From positions 124,001 to 188,000 of the forward strand of contig NAJO01000049.1 in NCBI GenBank assembly GCA_002077065.1: 64,000 bases of DNA, given 5' to 3'. The stretch's first letter is position 1. Every line of letters starts with the position of its first letter. The notes below the pieces were generated by a model. It was given only the letters and a program-made list of their open reading frames with translations. It ran no database searches and was not told where the DNA came from. The position numbers were made by a program, and so were the translations under genes. Origin of the DNA: Cryoendolithus antarcticus (Eukaryota; Ascomycota; Dothideomycetes; Cladosporiales; Cladosporiaceae). Positions 31,136 to 40,759 of this stretch are shown here, piece after piece.

Positions 31136-31805
31136 CTGCTGCACACTGGCTAGATCCGTCTCGATTATACCCGTTAGAGAGCTCGATATGAAGGCTTCCG
31201 AAATCTGGAATGAAGGAGACGCTGATTCATTCTCAACAATCGTCTCGTCACCATTGTCAGCGTGACTGTCATGCATGCTCTCGTCCTCGCCGGCGTCTGC
31301 GTCATCACCAGAATTTGCATCTTGGGATGCGCGTTGTTCTCGCGTCCTGTCCGGGAGCAATGTATTAATGGCAGCGTACCTTATTCGACCTAGTGTGACA
31401 TGGTCAGCTCCTGCAAGAGCGTATAAATACTTGTCCGGGCCTGTGAGCAATTTGTCCTTGATGGCCTTGGTCGACTTCAAGACAGGGCGCCAGATGCTCG
31501 ATCATCAATCTGAGGCCGTAACTCAGACCACGCTGGTCCATGAAGAGCAGATCGTGAGAGTGTGGCTCGCCCAAGCGCGTCAGTAACACTGTTGTGCCCG
31601 TCTGATCGACGTTGATACGAAGACTGGCAGCACACGGATGCGGTGTGGTAATTTTGTTGCGAAGTCCTTTCGTGACCTTTTCGGGCCTGCGTCCCCTGAT
31701 CGAACATCGACGTGTGTACGCATGGCTGAAACTGCCATTCTTAAATGCGTTCGCACTGATATGACCCCAGACATTCGAGATCCAGGGCCAGTATGTCTCA
31801 CTCAA
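31136..31805 (-). pseudogene. Degenerate FAR1/FLYWCH-like fragment, possibly transposase-derived
   Basis: Two minus-strand frames appear to be halves of one sequence. The upstream half (about 31490-31805) contains KITTPHPCAASLRINVDQTG and EPHSHDLLFMDQRGLSYGLR, with a C...H-x-H arrangement like the FAR1/FLYWCH/WRKY-GCM1 zinc fold common in Mutator-like transposases and derived regulators. The downstream half reads PVLKSTKAIKDKLLTGPDKY and then an acidic linker. Removing one base near 31484 would join them. No ATG begins the upstream half. The second half is in frame with the first PRISE block. I see no terminal inverted repeats. Tentative. Confidence 0.35.
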
Positions 31806-32415
31806 AGGTCTGCGGATCTAGGGTCAACGGGCTCGGGTCAACGTGGGAAAGCTTGTCTCTCCATGAAGTGAGTTCGGGTGGGATCATGTAGGCCATCTTG
31901 GGCCATATATATCAAGCCAGCAGCTCCGATCCACCTTTCCCGGCCTCAACGATGACTCCTCCCCGTTGCAGTTGACACCCGTTCATGTTGTCGGGCATAA
32001 AGTCGGCCGAGTCCGGCGTCCTGCGTTAACTCCATAAGCACGGACCACGTCGCAAACGTTGCGGAAGGAACACCTCGCAAAATCCGCGCCTTCCGTCGCC
32101 GCATCGCACTGGCTGCCCGACTCGGCCAGCGGACGTAAATAATAAGTTGCGCTCGGTGTTAAGACTACAAGTTGACGTGATACCATCGATTTGTGACCTC
32201 ATGTTGGAGCCTGCTTGTTCATGGCGAAAAAGATAAGTATTCGCGACATCTCCTACCATTGACTCTCATCATCTCATCAGCCATTACCTGGATCAAGTCA
32301 AAAACTCAAGACCACGAGCTTCTCTGTACGGTATCACATATCACACACAGGCCAAGATCATCGTCCACTACAGCTACTTTGTACAAGGATCCTCTCCGAT
32401 CCAAGACACACAAAA
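31806..32415. other. Intergenic region
   Basis: No gene-like frame. There is a short AT run near 31905-31912 but nothing else notable. Confidence 0.4.
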
Positions 32416-32667
32416 ATGCCTTTCTTCCGCAAGTCCTCCACCAGCTCGGCCAACTCGACCAGCGCCTCCCGATCATCAAGCTGCAGCTCATCCGCTTCAA
32501 GCTCAACGACATCTCTACCACTAGAAGTCCTCGCCATGACTCTTCCGCTTGCTCCTAGGGAAGACAACTTCAACATGTCCGAGGCCTCTCACCGTGCGAG
32601 GATGCTCTCCAAACTCAAGCCCGCGCCTAGCGAAGGGCTACGAAGCTACCACGTTGTGCGAGTGTGA
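32416..32667 (+). CDS. Small hypothetical protein, Ser-rich N-terminus
   Basis: Frame of 83 codons beginning MPFFRKSSTSSANSTSASRS, with its ATG in a good fungal context (ACACACAAAAATGCC) after a CT- and CA-rich leader. Residues 1-36 are almost all Ser/Thr; the rest (LPLEVLAMTLPLAPREDNFN, then RARMLSKLKPAPSEGLRSYH) looks like ordinary protein. No domain recognised. It could be a truncated or spliced gene; the stop lies next to a possible GTGTGA donor. Confidence 0.4.
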   Translation: MPFFRKSSTSSANSTSASRSSSCSSSASSSTTSLPLEVLAMTLPLAPREDNFNMSEASHRARMLSKLKPAPSEGLRSYHVVRV

Positions 32668-33260
32668 GCCGAGACGACCTTCGATGGAGGCCAAGAAGGT
32701 CGTAAAACTTCCAAGCAAGCAATCTGCGGACGTCCTACCTGACGCCGAAGCTGTAGCTTTCCCACTGGCTGCAGATGGCCAAGTCGGTCACGAAGGCTGC
32801 AAATTTTATCACCTCGCCAATAATCACCACGCGATGAGACTTCCAACGGCGAGAGGATGTACTGCCGGCCAGTCTCCTGACTTGTCTCTATGCAGTGTAA
32901 AGAGTCTCGCACTGTGAAGCGATGCTCATCCGCTGGGCAGACATGAGACTCAAACCCACGATAACGGCCTCGTCCACGGTACTGGTGCCAAATGAACAAT
33001 CGTGGGCGTATCGGGACGATGGCTTTTGGTATGGGTCCCAGAGGGGGTCAGCAGAGGAGCTCACAGCGCTGGAAAGGCCAAGGATTAGAGAGTCAGATCG
33101 CTTCGTAGGGTATCGAAATATGCCAGTAACGCCTCCCACGTTCATGCTCTTGCCTCCAATCATTACATCATGCATCGTGTACCTCAAGCATCCAACCCAC
33201 GATGCCTCATCCAACTTCAAATATCCGCTAATGACTCCGGCCCATGCAAAATCTGCTTGA
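32668..33260. other. Intergenic region with unassigned overlapping frames
   Basis: Frames of about 110 codons exist on both strands over 32888-33260 (plus strand with an ATG at 32922). Neither shows a domain or splice structure that I trust. Confidence 0.35.
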
Positions 33261-35234
33261 TCAAGAATCCTTACTTCCTCGCCGCACTTGTGCGCTCCTT
33301 CCCGGGCTCAGCATAGGTTCCGACTCGCCCAACGCACTCTCTGTCGACAGTCTACGCGGCAAGCTTGCTCCATAGCTCGCACTTCTCGACTTTGGTGCAG
33401 TGTCGGCGTCGACTCCGATTACGACTCCAGTCACGTGCTGCTCGATCTCGTCCAGCTTGTAGTTCTCCATTAGGAAGCTGAGTAGTATCACTGGGATGGC
33501 AACGCATATTGCCACCCAGAGTGTCTTCGACATCGTCTCTTGGTACGCTCTATTGATGGCCACGCGTGTAGGATCACCCATCTGCCACTCGGAAGAAGCA
33601 AGTGTAATATTTTTGTAGATCGCCGTAGCCTGATCTTGTGTCTCGACTGGCAAGTATAGAGCCAGCTTGTGTGGAATATTCGCAGACCAAATGGCGCCCG
33701 AGATGGCTGATCCGGTAGCACCGCCAACCTCAAGGAAGGTAAGAAAGATCGCGGTAGCTGCTGCGACTTCTTGGTGGCTTGCTGAAGCCTGCACACCGAG
33801 CTGAGCCGGGACGTTTAGCATGCCACCTCCAACTCCCACGAGAGCTGTGGTGCCGGCTAGAACAGCGACGGAAGCGCCCTCAACTCGAAAGATCTGCATG
33901 AGGATAAGGCCGAGGAGATTGATGCATGCGCCCGTGGTGATGAAGTACTTGTAGTGCTTTGTGTATTTGATCGCTAGCGAGACGAGGATTGATGTGATCG
34001 TCGCAGCGAAGGTCCACATCTGCACGATCTGTCCAGCAGAAGCGATGGACCGCGATTGGACAACTAGGAGATAGGATTGGAAGTAGGGATATACCGAGAG
34101 GTAGTAGGTCATGAAGTAGAAGAAAGAGATCGCAAAGCCAGCCAAGACCGTGCGCTTCTTGAACAGGCTTCCAGGGAAGAAGGCTCGAGGCGCGAAAGTC
34201 TTGCTTCGTTCCCAGAATGGGAAGACTGCGAGGCACACTGCGCCGATAACCAGCATGGCCAGTAGACCGTGATTGTTCCAGCCGCCATCGGAGATAAGCG
34301 AAAGTGGGATCAGTAACAGCGAGAAGCCAGCGCAAATCAGTACAAGCCCAAAGACGTCAAGTTCAAACCAGAGGTGCTTGATAGCCTGCCAGTATCCGCG
34401 ACCTTGAAGCGGCGATGGTGGCAAGATGCCCTTCTTCGCCGCTTTGCGCTGATTGATGTACAGAGCCAGCGCGAGTGGGAGGTACGCAACAGGCAAGATG
34501 ACAGCCCAGATTCCATAACCCCAACGCCAGCTCGCTCTCCGCAGTAAAGTCTGTGCCAGCGGAGCGCCGATCCAGACGTTGATCAGAAACGGCATCGCAG
34601 GAAGAGTGGAGCACAAGGCTCTGTTGACCAGATCGCTTGTGTCGGCGATAAAGATCTGTATCAATATCTGTAAACCTGTACTACCCGCTGCGTAGAAGAT
34701 TTGAGCGGCCGCATATGTCTCAACGTTGTGCGAAGCGGCTTGCTGTATGTAGCCGATCGAGAAGATGAAGACCGACAGAGTGAAGGCTTCGAAGCGGCCG
34801 AAGACATCTGCCAGCTTTGACATCGGTGGCTTGACCACAGAGAGTACGACGCCTTGCACGACCATGACGGTAGCAACAAGTGAATGTGCCGAAAATGCGC
34901 TGGTAGCGTATATGGTCAAATTGACAGTCGTCTGGCCCTCCAGTGAGGTGGCGTAGGCCAGCATGCAGATGCCAAAGTAGGCTACATACAGGCTCGACTT
35001 CGACCATGTCGATGCGATGACCTCCAATCGTTTCACACCGGCTTGTGCGGAAGCTACACTTGCCTCATCATCGTCCGAGTCGATCAGAGCCTCGTGGTCG
35101 CCATTGTACGGTCCCATGGCTTTCAGCTTCTCGGTTGGCACGACGCTCGATCGCCGCCTGTGCAACGGCCGACGCGCTGAGTCGCTTGTCTTGTGGTCTG
35201 TAGATACATCGTTAACGATAGTGCCGTAGCTCAT
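33261..35234 (-). CDS. Siderophore-iron transporter, MFS (MirB/Str/ARN type)
   Basis: Single exon, 657 residues from the ATG at 35234; the open frame runs 14 codons further up but only from a TTG. After a polar N-terminus come 14 predicted membrane helices, the DHA14-like topology of fungal siderophore-iron transporters. Typical family stretches are YFGICMLAYATSLEGQTTVN (helix 1), KPPMSKLADVFGRFEAF (loop 2-3 signature), YAAGSTGLQILIQIFIADTS, and YYLSVYPYFQSYLLVVQSRS. The large extracellular loop before the last helix (ANIPHKLALYLPVETQDQAT) is also characteristic. It would import Fe(III)-siderophores at the plasma membrane by proton symport. Two perfect ATCWGATAA motifs 48-69 bases upstream suggest iron repression by a SreA-type GATA factor. 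Which siderophore is carried cannot be told. Confidence 0.92.
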   Translation of the reverse strand: MSYGTIVNDVSTDHKTSDSARRPLHRRRSSVVPTEKLKAMGPYNGDHEALIDSDDDEASVASAQAGVKRLEVIASTWSKSSLYVAYFGICMLAYATSLEGQTTVNLTIYATSAFSAHSLVATVMVVQGVVLSVVKPPMSKLADVFGRFEAFTLSVFIFSIGYIQQAASHNVETYAAAQIFYAAGSTGLQILIQIFIADTSDLVNRALCSTLPAMPFLINVWIGAPLAQTLLRRASWRWGYGIWAVILPVAYLPLALALYINQRKAAKKGILPPSPLQGRGYWQAIKHLWFELDVFGLVLICAGFSLLLIPLSLISDGGWNNHGLLAMLVIGAVCLAVFPFWERSKTFAPRAFFPGSLFKKRTVLAGFAISFFYFMTYYLSVYPYFQSYLLVVQSRSIASAGQIVQMWTFAATITSILVSLAIKYTKHYKYFITTGACINLLGLILMQIFRVEGASVAVLAGTTALVGVGGGMLNVPAQLGVQASASHQEVAAATAIFLTFLEVGGATGSAISGAIWSANIPHKLALYLPVETQDQATAIYKNITLASSEWQMGDPTRVAINRAYQETMSKTLWVAICVAIPVILLSFLMENYKLDEIEQHVTGVVIGVDADTAPKSRSASYGASLPRRLSTESALGESEPMLSPGRSAQVRRGSKDS

Positions 35235-35852
35235 GGCCACGGTAGGCAGAACATATGAGTGATCGTGGTGGGACAATGGGGATCAGATAACAGTTTATCA
35301 GATCAGAAGGTGGGTGGACTTACGCTCCGATGTCGGGCCTGACGTTTCGGCCTCAGGAGCGGCATCTGTGGACGTGTCGTGTAATCGCAAAAGGGATAAT
35401 TCACAACCGGAAGACGAATGTGAGGCTGACATACGGCTGCCAGAGCCGGCTCGTGATGAAAGACGTATATGGCCTGCATGGCTGCCGCCCTCCTGCATCA
35501 AGGCCATCATGACTGGGTCTGAACGAGTCTCGATTGGGCAGCTCAGTTGAAGCAAGTCCTGGACACGTGCACGGCTTGAACCCGGCCCGCATTGTGGAGT
35601 TGATGCAATCGATCTCACGACCACGACTTCATGTTGATTTCCTACCTCCGCTATGCTAAATTGCTTGCTTCGCCCCTTGTTGCTAGCCGATTGTCTTCGG
35701 TCAAGAACTCTTCACGCTGGGAGGAGTGACAATGTTCTGGCTCGAGCAGGCAGCTCCCCTTGCCTGGTAAATCATAGTCGAACTCCACTTCACGAGCTCC
35801 CGCTCTTCAGCCTCCTCTCCTATCATGCAGTTCCGACTCTCGTCTCCGTGCG
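35235..35852. other. Intergenic region holding the siderophore transporter promoter
   Basis: Contains the paired GATA sites and, further up, a minus-strand frame of about 108 codons (35298-35624), Ser-rich, that cannot be spliced in frame to the transporter. Nothing else seen. Confidence 0.5.
35282..35303 (-). promoter_or_regulatory. Inverted pair of ATCWGATAA (SreA-type GATA) sites
   Basis: ATCAGATAA reads on the plus strand at 35282-35290 and ATCTGATAA on the minus strand at 35295-35303, four bases apart and pointing at each other. ATCWGATAA is the known binding consensus for the fungal iron-responsive GATA repressors (SreA of Aspergillus, Fep1, Urbs1). They lie just upstream of the siderophore transporter start, the expected place for iron control. 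Sequence observed; regulation inferred. Confidence 0.75.
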
Positions 35853-36644
35853 TCAGACTAGTACACTCCCAGCTCCCTTCGGCGGCACGACGCGCTCTCC
35901 CTTACAATTCACAAATCCTCTCAAGCCCGCCCTAGCGTGGACACCGCGGACGGACGGGACCGGCTTGCGCTTCTTCTCGACACGCTGCTTTCTTCCTCTC
36001 GGATACCGACATAGCACACCAGAGCCTGGGGTGAGTGGTAGTACCCTGGGTTCTGGCACGTTGTACGCCGTGGCGCTGTTCGACTGCTCAAACTCCTCCG
36101 CGGAGAAGGGCATGGCGTTCAACTGTGCAGCAAAGGTCTGACTCATGGTGTTGTCCAAAGTCGGACCTTCTGGTTTCTCGCCTTGTTTGTTCTGCGCGAA
36201 TTCGATCGGAGGCAAGAGAAATGCCATTGGGGATGTTTCTTCACGTCGAGTTGTTCCGCCATTGATATCGTCGAAGCTGTATGCTGCTCTCACTTGGCTC
36301 GTCTCTGCTTGCTTGATGCTTGTATCTCCAACATGACCAGTCTGCTCAGCAGACTTCCCTTCCAACCCCTGAATTTTCAACTCTTGCTCGCGAAGCAGAA
36401 ATTTTAGAACGAAGTTTTGAGTCGCCATATTCACGCTTGGTAAATAATCCTGCGCCGGAGCTTGGTCCATGATGGCCATCTGCCCACGCATGAATGTTTG
36501 CCTCGCCTCCTCGAGATGAGTCTGAGCTGCATCGCGCTCCACTGGGCTTAGTGAGGTCGGTGTCGGCACGCGGAGCTCTGGCTGGGTGGAAGTGTCCATA
36601 GGGCGCGGACGCCAGGACATGGGGGTAAGGTAGGCCTGTTCCAT
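35853..36644 (-). CDS. Hypothetical Pro-rich protein with basic C-terminus
   Basis: Frame of 263 codons from the ATG at 36644 (ACCATCATGG context), beginning MEQAYLTPMSWRPRPMDTST. A helical segment at about residues 35-100 (SPVERDAAQTHLEEARQTFM, then QNFVLKFLLREQELKIQGLE) is followed by a polar stretch and a basic C-terminus (YPRGRKQRVEKKRKPVPSVR) that could be a nuclear signal or nucleic-acid contact. No known domain recognised. The frame is open 29 codons further up without an ATG, so an upstream exon is possible. Confidence 0.6.
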   Translation of the reverse strand: MEQAYLTPMSWRPRPMDTSTQPELRVPTPTSLSPVERDAAQTHLEEARQTFMRGQMAIMDQAPAQDYLPSVNMATQNFVLKFLLREQELKIQGLEGKSAEQTGHVGDTSIKQAETSQVRAAYSFDDINGGTTRREETSPMAFLLPPIEFAQNKQGEKPEGPTLDNTMSQTFAAQLNAMPFSAEEFEQSNSATAYNVPEPRVLPLTPGSGVLCRYPRGRKQRVEKKRKPVPSVRGVHARAGLRGFVNCKGERVVPPKGAGSVLV

Positions 36645-36976
36645 GATGGTGAGTGCTTGTGTATGTCGGAAAGAGAGGATGTAGTAGACGTACTGGGTAT
36701 TGTTTACGCTGATACCACGAGCTATTGCCAATGCCTGTGTGGCGTCAGATCATTCACTTGCTGACCTTGAGTGGCCAGTGAGTCGTCAGGTCGACGTCGC
36801 CTCAGCGTACTGAGCCTCGTCTTGAGCGCGCTGTGGGTGTTCTGCACTGGATATTGTTTATGAGTGTCATAGGACTTGCAGTAGTTACACGCTATACACG
36901 GACATCAGTACCACATGCGCGGTTGCCTCCGCCCCCACCCCATCCCCTCGATTAGCACGTGCTCCTCACTCCCACA
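36645..36976. other. Intergenic region
   Basis: Lies between the hypothetical gene and the 3' end of the monooxygenase gene, both read leftward. No feature seen. Confidence 0.4.
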
Positions 36977-38960
36977 TCACTTCAACCTCAGTCCGCTCAC
37001 GTACTTCGAGTTCCTCATCAGCCACCCCGCGGCCACAGCCCCTACACTGAGCACGCTCAAGGCAGCGATAAGCCTGTCGCTGACCTGCGTCTCCTCCACT
37101 ACCCTCCCTACCTTCACTACCGGATTCTTCTCCACTATCGCCTTGCCGGTACCCTCCACCTCGTAGTCCGCAAGCTCAACTTTGCTCAGCATGTCTTGAT
37201 ATTCGATGACAGTACCGGACCAGTTATTTGTGATCAGGCCTGCCTCGTTCTGTAGGATATCAGCTGATACGCCCATTATCTCTCATCAAGGGTAAATACT
37301 AACGCGGTACCAGCTCTTGCATGCGGGATCTGCGAACGAGGAATTCATAAGCACCTTCTGAACTTTCTCGTTGTAAGCGGCGATCTTAGAGGGTCTCGGG
37401 GAGATGGAGAGGGACTGCTGCTTGCGACGAGCGTCGAGGACTGGCGAGATCAGACCGTTAATGTAGCGGGACTGCGACTCGATCATGAGGATGATGCTGT
37501 TATGCCCCTATGCACGCAAGTGTTAGCGCACGGTAACGAACACATTGGCAAAGCTGTCAAAAACACATACAAGATTGGTGTTTGGTCCGTACAACATCGC
37601 GCAGTTGGGCATATTTTCTACTGTCACGCCATAGTAGGCTTGAGCGCCGTTCTTCCAGACATCTGACAGCGTTCGGCCGTTCTTGCCAGTGAGCTCGATA
37701 GGGTGCAGAAATTCGGTCGTTTGAAAGCCAGTGGCGCATACGAGCAGGTCGAACTCAGTACCCACATCTGCTGCCTCTCCATTCTTGTTCTTCACTGTTA
37801 CGCCCGAAGCTGTGATCTTCTCGATTGGCCTGGTCTCGAGCGAGACTTTAGGATTGGCGATCGTAGGAAAGTAGTCGTCCGAGATGATCACTCGTTTGCA
37901 GCCAGGATTGTACTTCGGTGTCAACACCTCCCACAGATCCTCTCGCCCAGGCAGCTGCTCTCGCATCATGGTCGTGCTTTGACGCCGGATCTCTCCAGCG
38001 AGGGCCGACTGGCCATCGATCACAGCATCATAGAATGCCTCTCTGAAGTCCATCTGAGCTGCGCGCTTCCGCCAGCGGATAGGCGGGACGTATTTGTACA
38101 CGTTGCGCCAGAGTGATGAGACCGGCGCATCACCACGCGGGATCACCCAATTGGGCGTGCGCTGGAAGACGGTGATGCTCTTGGCGACTTTGACGACTTC
38201 GGGGATGATTTGGGCGGACGTGCAGCCTAGCGTAGTCAAGGTCAGCGGTGAGTCAAGATCTATCTCCCATGGTCGAGCGTACCGTTGCCCAAGACAGCGA
38301 TCTTCTTATCCTTCAGATCGTAGCTCCAATCCCATCTTGCGCTATGCATCACCCTGCCCTTGAAATCCTTGATGCCCTCGATCTCTGGCCACTTCGGCTG
38401 GTTCAGCTGGCCAACAGCGCTGACCAAGAAGTCCGTCACGATCTCGTACTCCGGGTTGAACTCGGCATCCTTGCTGCCCTCCGCAGTCTTCACCTTCACT
38501 CTCCACTTCTTCGCCGCATCGTCCCAAGTGGCGTTCTCAACGGAAGTGTTGAAGCGGACATGCTTATACAGTCCGTACTCTTGCGCGGTCTTGACCAGGT
38601 AGGCTAGGATCTCCTCTTGGCCTGGGTACTCGCGCGTCCAGTCGGAGTTTTGGGCGAAGGAGTAGGAGTAGAGCGTTGACCAGACCTGGCGGAACGCATG
38701 TACTTAGCTCGAGAGCTACCTGGGAAACAAAAGGAAATGATACGCACATCACAGCAGCAGCCGGGATACTTATTGTCGTGCCATGTCCCACCTATGCCGC
38801 CACTCTTCTCGACGATAATGAAGTTGCGACAGTTGTTGCGCTTAATCAGGTCAATGGCCGTACACATGCCAGACAGACCAGCGCCGATTATGACCACTGC
38901 TGTGTTGGCATGATTTGCGTTTCCAACGGCCACTTCAGGCCATGGCATATCGCCTGCCAT
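36977..38960 (-). CDS. Baeyer-Villiger-type flavin monooxygenase with C-terminal membrane segment
   Basis: Five exons: 38748-38960, 38283-38685, 37571-38226, 37304-37507, 36977-37249; introns of 62, 56, 63 and 54 bases, all GT-AG; 582 residues. The FAD-binding Rossmann motif G-A-G-L-S-G (residues 26-31) is followed by GGIGGTWHDNKYPGCCCD. The Baeyer-Villiger fingerprint F-x-G-x-x-x-H-x-x-x-W-D is present as FKGRVMHSARWDW, and the NADPH-binding motif as G-N-G-C-T-S-A. Late CATGFQ is also typical. Such enzymes insert oxygen next to ketones using NADPH and O2. A hydrophobic helix near the C-terminus (LIAALSVLSVGAVAAGWLMR) suggests membrane anchoring. Substrate unknown; no synthase gene lies adjacent. 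Confidence 0.92.
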
Positions 38961-39861
38961 TCTGGAGAGATCCGCGGTCTTACTGTACTGACTTGAAGGA
39001 CGGATAGAAGGGAGCACTGACACAGCGTGGATATGCAGGGAGTGGATTCTAGACACTCGACGATGGCATCTCGACCATGGAATCACCTACCTCCACGCTC
39101 TATATCGACGACCTCGGGCATCGAAACTCCACCACAGCTACACGCTCATGCAGTGTCGCGTCTAACGGATCGAAGGAGGGCAGCACGACTCGCGGAAATA
39201 AGAGGGGAAGTATGTCGATGGAGGCGGGGAAGTAAGGTCTTGGGATCTGGTACAGCCGGCAGCCGAGATCGCGTGCAGGCATGTCGCGTTTCGGTGCAGA
39301 CGTTGACCGTTGCGTGTTTATTTCGGAGGAGCGCGTGGAAGCTATTTCGTTGAGGCTGCAGAGCGTTGCTAGGAGATAGACGAAGCTGTGTTCGCAGTGT
39401 CCGAACACAGAGGAGAGATGCAGGAGGGTGCGACCATGGAGAGGTGATGACGTGGCGCGGTCACGATCATCGAGCGCAATTGAGAAGAGAGCGGCGATAA
39501 AGCCTGGATAGGCAACCTAAGATGCAACGAAAGAAGTCCACGGATGGTGACAAGATCGGAGTAATCGCTCCCTGCCATTGCTGATCGTAACTATGCGGCT
39601 GCAAGCCAAACACTTTCTGATACTACACAAATTATATACACGATAACGCGCCAACCGTGGGGCTGCTAGAAAGGGGTATTGTAGACAACCGCCCATTACC
39701 CCCAAGTTTTCCTTCTCTTCTGCACATGTTACCTCCGATCTACCCTTGCGTCTGAACGATGCGCGTCGCAAGCAAATTCATGTCCGGAGTCCGTTCCGAA
39801 GCGGAGACCCGATTAGCGCAAAGCATGTCGATGACTATCGTCTAGCTCATTGTCGAACAAT
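38961..39861. other. Intergenic region
   Basis: Upstream region of the monooxygenase gene and 3' flank of the NTF2-like gene. Short overlapping frames only; no repeat or RNA gene seen. Confidence 0.5.
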
Positions 39862-40759
39862 CTACTGCAGGAAAACAAGCGCACTGAGGAGAACCGCCGA
39901 GATGGCGGCGAAGCTTGACGTCAGCGACGAAGCAGCGCCAGTGTATGCTGGGCCGGTGTAGGCAGGTGGCGATGACGGCGAGGCGGTGCTGGTAGGTGTG
40001 ACAGCGGTGCCGTTACCAGTTGGGTACGGTGCAGGGGTGGCGCCAGCGGCGGAAGATGAGCAGGCAGCGGTGGCCGTAAGACCAGTGGGTGCCTTGCAGA
40101 TACCGGCCTCAACCAAGTTCTGGAGCCAAGCGGCAGCGTCGAACTCGGAGTAGATGGTGTTGATAAGGTATGGGTATTGGTTGCCGGCTGGTGCCTCGTT
40201 GACCTCCATGGCGATCAAGCCGACAACGGGCTTCGGGTTGGGGATAGGCGCAGTGTTGGTAGTCTTCCAGCGGATGTTCACGCTGGTGCAGCTGTGCCAC
40301 ATCTGGAGCTGCTCGAAGTTGATGGGTGCCTGCTGACCCTGGCCCATCTTGAAGGCTGCGAGGGTGGAGAAGGTAGGCTCGAGGAGAGGAAGAGTGATGG
40401 CCTCAGCGGCGCTACCTTGAGGGCATCCGTTGATCAAAGAGCTGTAGATGCATGTTAGCAATCTGAAACACATGCGACACACGATAATGTGACCGAATAA
40501 CGGCATTGTTCTCGGCTGGCGGTAGAAACATTGCTTTGTTCGGGTGCTTGCAGGATGCGTGTACTAACCTGACGGACTCAGAGTAGTCGGTGAAGTTCTT
40601 CTCGAGAGCAGCATCGGCGAGCGAGTCGCTGTAATCAGCGATCATGTTGCCCCAGTTGGTGGCAACTTGCTGTGCCTCAGCATCGGTCAAACAGAAGGCA
40701 TTGGCAGTTGCTCCGAGAGCTGCGACAGTCGCGACAACGGTGTTGCGGATGGAAGGCAT
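39862..40759 (-). CDS. Secreted NTF2-like-domain protein with GPI-anchor-type tail
   Basis: Two exons, 40569-40759 and 39862-40441, with a 127-base intron (GTTAGT...CTACAG); 256 residues. Signal peptide MPSIRNTVVATVAALGATAN. The next 140 residues fit an NTF2/SnoaL-like alpha+beta fold as found in a family of fungal secreted proteins: FCLTDAEAQQVATNWGNMIA, then WHSCTSVNIRWKTTNT and VVGLIAMEVNEAPAGNQYPY. Then comes a Ser/Thr/Pro linker and a hydrophobic C-terminal helix (AAISAVLLSALVFLQ) preceded by small residues, as in GPI-anchor signals. It would sit on the outer plasma membrane or wall. Ligand or activity unknown. Confidence 0.82.

Noticed and set aside
29251..38960. Idea of a biosynthetic cluster from EthD, PRISE, MFS and monooxygenase genes
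   Set aside because: No backbone enzyme, the reductase is broken, and the transporter carries iron-control sites that explain it independently.
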